In this document: positions 6,186-9,909 of the stretch, one piece after another | Layout of the letters: every line of letters starts with the position of its first letter | Position numbering within the stretch: position 1 is the stretch's first letter | Program-made: the position numbers and the translations under genes | DNA from: an uncultured Paracoccaceae bacterium | GTDB taxonomy: Bacteria; Pseudomonadota; Alphaproteobacteria; Rhodobacterales; Rhodobacteraceae | Length of the DNA stretch: 9,909 bases | NCBI GenBank assembly: GCA_938038825.1 | Contig: CALHST010000182.1 | Coordinates: forward strand, 1 to 9,909 | Reading direction: 5' to 3' | Notes under the pieces: model-generated | Databases searched by the model: none | Seen by the model: the letters and a program-made list of their open reading frames with translations, nothing else | Told to the model about the DNA's origin: nothing

Positions 6186-6998
6186 ATGAAATGTGCGCTT
6201 TACCTCTCAGCCGCTGCGATCGTCGCAGCTGCATCTCCTGTTTTCGCCCAAGTGAGTTTTGGCGAAGACGTCATGTCGCATCGCATTATACCCGGTTGGG
6301 TTAATGCTCAAGGTCAGCATGTCGCAGCTCTCGAAATAACGCTCGCGCCGGGTTGGAAAACGTATTGGCGTGTCCCCGGGGATGCTGGTATTCCGCCCCG
6401 CTTTTTGTGGGACGGAACAGGCAACCTGAACACAGTAGACGTGCAGTGGCCCACGCCAGATGTCTTCTGGCAACATGGGTTACGCTCTGTCGGGTATAAA
6501 GACCGGGTGGTCCTCCCGCTTGTTGTCCATCCGACAACCACTGGACAAGATATCACATTGCAAGGGCGCATGGATTTGGGCCTTTGTGCTGATGTCTGCA
6601 TCCCCGCAAGTTTTGAATTCTCCGGAACATTGACAGCCAGCTCGTCGGCACCAAAACCGGCAGCGATCGTGGCTGCATTGGCGACGCTACCTTATTCAGC
6701 ATCCGAAGCAGGCGTTACGGCTGCTCGCTGCGCGTTTCAGCCTTCGCAAACGGGTATGAGCATCGAAGCAAAGATCACATTACCCCCAACAGGGTCACCC
6801 GAAGAAGCCGTGATCGAAGCCCCTATGCCAGGTGTTTGGGTCTCTGACCCAAAAACAGACCGTCAGGGTAATACGCTCACCTTGCGCGCAAATATGGTCA
6901 GCGCAAGCGACACGCCGCCTGTTGTCAACCGCTCTGATGTGCGCATCACTGTCATCGGCGGAAACTACTCCGTCGATATTCAAGGCTGCACGGGGTAG
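6186..6998 (+). CDS. Exported stand-alone DsbD N-terminal (DsbD-alpha) domain protein
   Basis: 270 residues. A signal peptide covers residues 1-21 (hydrophobic core about 4-17, predicted cleavage SPVFA/Q), so the mature protein is periplasmic. Residues 25-150 match the N-terminal immunoglobulin-like domain of the thiol:disulfide interchange protein DsbD, with PGWKTYWRVPGDAGIPP (55-71) and the redox motif LGLCADVCIP (C134, C138). In DsbD this domain takes electrons from the membrane domain and reduces periplasmic partners such as DsbC and the cytochrome c maturation thioredoxin. Residues 165-268 form a second beta-rich domain with two more cysteines (C182, C268), which could form a disulfide. 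Two beta domains in a row recall the N-terminal part of ScsB-like proteins. There is no membrane or thioredoxin domain, so an electron-donating partner must be encoded elsewhere. The ATG at 6186 gives a complete signal peptide, though its Shine-Dalgarno is weak. Confidence 0.86.
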   Translation: MKCALYLSAAAIVAAASPVFAQVSFGEDVMSHRIIPGWVNAQGQHVAALEITLAPGWKTYWRVPGDAGIPPRFLWDGTGNLNTVDVQWPTPDVFWQHGLRSVGYKDRVVLPLVVHPTTTGQDITLQGRMDLGLCADVCIPASFEFSGTLTASSSAPKPAAIVAALATLPYSASEAGVTAARCAFQPSQTGMSIEAKITLPPTGSPEEAVIEAPMPGVWVSDPKTDRQGNTLTLRANMVSASDTPPVVNRSDVRITVIGGNYSVDIQGCTG

Positions 6999-7010
6999 CC
7001 CCCCCTTCAT

Positions 7011-7088
7011 TTCTTTTGGTCAAAAATACCTTGGGGAGTTTGAGGGGCAACGCCCCTCATCTACATTAAAGACGCGCGGCGTAGCCGC
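7011..7088. repeat. Rhodobacterales-type intergenic element with two hairpins, possible terminators
   Basis: The element lies in the 108-bp convergent spacer. It has TTTTGGTCAAAA (7014-7025), a short inverted repeat at the head of a stretch that runs on to ATACCTTGGGGAG. TGAGGGGC-AAC-GCCCCTCA (7041-7059) is a perfect 8-bp stem with a 3-base loop. GCGGC-GTA-GCCGC (7076-7088) is a 5-bp stem. From memory, closely similar TTTTGGnCAAAAATACC plus GC-hairpin runs recur between genes across Rhodobacterales, so this is probably a dispersed family and not a locus-specific site. It sits where both the DsbD-domain transcript and the RND transcript must stop. T-runs after the stems are weak on both strands. 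Confidence 0.55.
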
Positions 7089-7106
7089 ACCTTAGGGTTC
7101 AGGGGG

Positions 7107-9909
7107 CTAAAGTACCTGCTCAAGCACCACTTTGCGTTTGTTGCCCGTCAAAACAACGACAGCGCCTGCCACAATATACGCTCCAAAACATAGCACCGCA
7201 GTGCCCGCCATAAACAAGCCGAGCGCAAACACCATGCCCTCTTGCACCAATCCAGCGGGAAGGATGGCCTGCAGCTGCGCTGGCAACGCGCCTGTCACCG
7301 CGACAGCCCCCAATGTTGCGCCGCCCCAAGCCAAAACCATCACCCAAACCATCGAAACCAGCGCCTTCAGTCCTACAGCGCGCCGTGTAGACATCGCCTT
7401 GCGCATCGAGCGCAGCAAATGCCCAACCTCGTGTTGCGTTGCAACCAATGCCGGGACAACCAAAAGCACCAACAACATTCCGAAGCCGAGCCCATAAACC
7501 AGCGTGATCACAGTTGGCTTCAACCATTGCGCCTGCGAAGATCCTTCGTTCAACAAAGGCACCAAGCCCAGAACCGTGGTCAGCGTCGTCAAAAGAACAG
7601 GCCGCAAGCGGTCCGTCGCCCCATCAATGATAGACGGGAACAAACCACGATCCTGTCGGTATTCGTCAATCGTGGTGATCAAAACAATCGAGTCATTGAT
7701 GATAATCCCGGTCATTCCAATCAATCCGACAACGGTGAACATGCTGAGCGGCACATCCCATTGTGCATGTCCATAAATCGTCCCAACCAATCCAAATGGA
7801 ATGATCGCCATAACCACAAAAGGACGGGTCCAACTTGCAAAGACCCAAGCCAATGTCAGGTAAATTCCCGCAAGAACCAAAATAAGCCCCGACATCGCAT
7901 CGGACAGGAACTGATCTTCTTGCTCACTTAAACCCGACAATTGCCAATCGACCTGCCGTTCTTCTGCAATACGCGGCAGGATGCGTTCTTCTAAGGTTGA
8001 TTGAATAACCTCTGCACGGGCCGGATCATCTTCTGAAATATCCCCTGTAACCGCAATCAAACGCAGCCCATTTTCACGTTTGACCGTCGAAAACCCTGTG
8101 CGGCTTTGCACGCTGACAATATCGGCGAGTGGCACATATATGCCATCGGGGGTACGCATTTGTGTGCGTTCCAGAAAATCCGCAGACAGCTCCCCCTTGG
8201 GTAATTCCACACGAATATCTGCAGACCGGGACCCGACCGGGAACGTGGCCGCTTCCAACCCTGCCAGACGGTTGCGCATGACCCGGCTCAACTCACCTAT
8301 GGTGAAGCCCAAAGCCTGCCCTTGCGGGGTCAGGTTCAGAATCAACTCTTCTTTGTCAAAGGCAAGATTGTCCTCGATGGCGCTGACTTCTGGGAACTCG
8401 GCCAAGGCTTGTTTCAGATCTTCGGCAGCGCCTTTCAGAACATCAGCAGAGGCACCAAAGAACTGCACATGTAACGCATCCCCACCGGGGCCTGAACGCC
8501 AGCCACGAAAACTGACCTGTTCCACCAAAGGATGACGGGCCACGTTGTCTTGCAGATCCGCCACAAAGGCAAAACTGGAATAAGGACGCAAATCTGCGTC
8601 GATCAGCTCAATCGAAATGCCACCCAGCTGATCCGGGTCTTTGGTATCTGCACCACTTAGACCACGGCCAGAGTTACCCCCAACTTCCGACAGGACATAG
8701 GCAACGGGATTGCGACCATGTTCTGCTTCATACTTCTTGGCAAGATCGTCCACAGCGCGCTGCATTTCGCGCATCATTTCGATGCTGTCCGCACGGGTGG
8801 CCCCATCCACCATCACAAAATTGCCTGTAACAGATCCCCGCTCCGGCGCATTGAAAAACCGCCATTTTACATCCCCGTCGATGAACATCACGACTTGGGT
8901 GGACAACACAAAGATCACACCTGCGATCACCGGATAGCGCGCCCAAATCACCAATTTCATGAGGGGTCTGAACCCCCAATCCCGCAGCCATTCAAACACG
9001 GTATTCACAAGGAATGACGGCATGTCATAGCTTTGTTGCCCCATGTGTTTCACCACACGCGCCTTTGTGTCCCGTGGCATGACAAGGAACACTGCCCCCA
9101 CAACAGCCCACGCAATGGCCAAAACTCGCAGCGTCCAAGCGGGGTCAAACCACGCGCCATCCATCATGAAAAAATGCACAAAAGCAGCGCCGATAGAAAA
9201 CACAATCGACACCGAAACAATTGCCATCAGCACCCGAAAACGGCTTGGCTTGGCAACCCCAACGGGCAACGCGTGGGACATGTGGTTTGGAAGGATCAAA
9301 AAACACTCAATCAGCGACGCAATCAGAACTGCAATGACTGTAAAGGGAATGTCTTGGATCAAATCTCCAAACCGTCCCCCAACTGCGATCAGCCCAAAGA
9401 ACGCGACAACTGTGGTGACAGTGGCCGCAAAGACTGGCATCGCCATGCGTTGCGCGGCACGCTCTGCTGCGACGACGGGTTCTTCGGCTTTGTAACGGGC
9501 GCGGAAATCAGCGTGTTCGCCCACCACAATAGCGTCATCGACCACAATCCCCAATGTGATGATCAGCCCAAATAGAGAGATCATGTTGATGGTCAAGCCG
9601 CCAAGATACATGAACGCAACCGCCGCCAGCATTGCAACGGGAATGCCTGCTGCAACCCAAAATGCCGTACGCGCGTTCAAAAACAAGAACAGCAACAGCA
9701 CCACCAAACCCAACCCCATCAAGCCGTTTTCCATCAGGATGTTCAGCCGCGCTGTGATCGCTTCGGCCCGAGTGCGGATTAACTCAATGGTGACACCTTG
9801 GGGCAAGGTGGCTTGCACCTCTTGCGCAATGCCTTCAACCAATTGCTGCATTTCGATGGCATCACCGGAACCGGTACGATCAACACGCACCGTCACTGCC
9901 GGATTGTCC
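7107..9909 (-). CDS. RND-family efflux permease, inner-membrane subunit (N-terminus outside window)
   Basis: About 933 C-terminal residues are visible and the frame runs off the right edge. The GTG at 9896 is not a real start, since RND permeases have a first helix and porter domain before this point. Counting from that GTG, TM2-TM6 lie at about 57-74, 77-99, 103-126, 152-175 and 182-203. TM4 carries the proton-relay pair D120-D121 in GIVVDDAIVVGE. Two additional hydrophobic segments (221-243, 254-273) precede TM7 (318-340). The second periplasmic porter/docking domain spans about 345-660. TM8-TM12 are at about 668-687, 690-711, 717-741, 763-782 and 794-818. A C-terminal extension (820-929) holds two or three more helices. 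The position of AcrB Lys940 appears to be Asn734 (GIIINDSIVLI). The protein would export small molecules with a membrane-fusion protein and outer-membrane channel; the substrate is unknown. The fusion protein gene is probably upstream, beyond the window. Confidence 0.93.
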   Translation of the reverse strand, partial: DNPAVTVRVDRTGSGDAIEMQQLVEGIAQEVQATLPQGVTIELIRTRAEAITARLNILMENGLMGLGLVVLLLFLFLNARTAFWVAAGIPVAMLAAVAFMYLGGLTINMISLFGLIITLGIVVDDAIVVGEHADFRARYKAEEPVVAAERAAQRMAMPVFAATVTTVVAFFGLIAVGGRFGDLIQDIPFTVIAVLIASLIECFLILPNHMSHALPVGVAKPSRFRVLMAIVSVSIVFSIGAAFVHFFMMDGAWFDPAWTLRVLAIAWAVVGAVFLVMPRDTKARVVKHMGQQSYDMPSFLVNTVFEWLRDWGFRPLMKLVIWARYPVIAGVIFVLSTQVVMFIDGDVKWRFFNAPERGSVTGNFVMVDGATRADSIEMMREMQRAVDDLAKKYEAEHGRNPVAYVLSEVGGNSGRGLSGADTKDPDQLGGISIELIDADLRPYSSFAFVADLQDNVARHPLVEQVSFRGWRSGPGGDALHVQFFGASADVLKGAAEDLKQALAEFPEVSAIEDNLAFDKEELILNLTPQGQALGFTIGELSRVMRNRLAGLEAATFPVGSRSADIRVELPKGELSADFLERTQMRTPDGIYVPLADIVSVQSRTGFSTVKRENGLRLIAVTGDISEDDPARAEVIQSTLEERILPRIAEERQVDWQLSGLSEQEDQFLSDAMSGLILVLAGIYLTLAWVFASWTRPFVVMAIIPFGLVGTIYGHAQWDVPLSMFTVVGLIGMTGIIINDSIVLITTIDEYRQDRGLFPSIIDGATDRLRPVLLTTLTTVLGLVPLLNEGSSQAQWLKPTVITLVYGLGFGMLLVLLVVPALVATQHEVGHLLRSMRKAMSTRRAVGLKALVSMVWVMVLAWGGATLGAVAVTGALPAQLQAILPAGLVQEGMVFALGLFMAGTAVLCFGAYIVAGAVVVLTGNKRKVVLEQVL

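Noticed and set aside
7242..7931. Open frame of 229 codons on the plus strand inside the RND gene
   Set aside because: It is antisense to conserved RND helices. The product is an Arg/Gln/Asn-rich string without domains, typical of the reverse strand of a membrane protein gene.
9033..9575. Open frame of 180 codons on the plus strand inside the RND gene
   Set aside because: It is antisense to the TM4-TM7 region of the permease, has a biased His/Asn/Arg composition, and has no start signal.

Overview
This window looks like ordinary chromosome from a marine alphaproteobacterium of the Rhodobacterales (Roseobacter group). The evidence is the type of genes present: a very short aa3-type cytochrome c oxidase subunit IV, two small proteins that resemble families common in Rhodobacteraceae (DUF6173-like and DUF6356-like), a large acyl-CoA dehydrogenase of the DmdC type, and a GC-rich hairpin element of a kind I recall from intergenic spacers of this order. 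The genus cannot be fixed from the sequence alone. I see no tRNA, rRNA, CRISPR array, insertion sequence, phage gene or recognisable defence system.

Layout. Positions 1-1218 hold a minus-strand group: an Lrp/AsnC regulator, a DUF6173-like soluble protein whose ribosome binding site overlaps the regulator's stop codon, and then the aa3 oxidase subunit IV, cut by the window edge. Divergent from the regulator is a small plus-strand membrane protein (1292-1504, DUF6356-like). The spacer between them carries a palindrome just upstream of the likely regulator start. A structured convergent spacer (1505-1652) follows. Next is a tightly coupled minus-strand pair, an acyl-CoA dehydrogenase (2702-4414) and an MBL-fold hydrolase (1653-2702), joined by a one-base TAATG stop/start overlap. 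Divergent from that pair is the Sua5/YrdC threonylcarbamoyl-AMP synthase gene (4541-5476), with a 12-bp-class inverted repeat in its upstream region. Its stop lies 3 bp from the stop of the convergent YqgE/AlgH gene (5480-6076). Divergent from YqgE is an exported stand-alone DsbD N-terminal-domain protein (6186-6998). A repeat-like spacer with two hairpins (7011-7088) separates it from a convergent RND efflux permease (7107 to beyond 9909), whose N-terminal part lies outside the window.

How the genes work together. The acyl-CoA dehydrogenase and MBL hydrolase probably serve one catabolic route. The Lrp regulator and the DUF6173-like gene are very likely co-transcribed. The remaining genes are housekeeping (tRNA t6A modification, respiratory oxidase, periplasmic thiol chemistry, efflux) without an obvious shared pathway. 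The points most worth a second look are the extra membrane segments in the RND permease, the orphan DsbD-alpha protein with a shortened Cys spacing, the coupled dehydrogenase/hydrolase pair, the inverted repeats in the divergent promoter regions, and the hairpin element at 7011-7088. I did not find evidence for a new multi-gene system.
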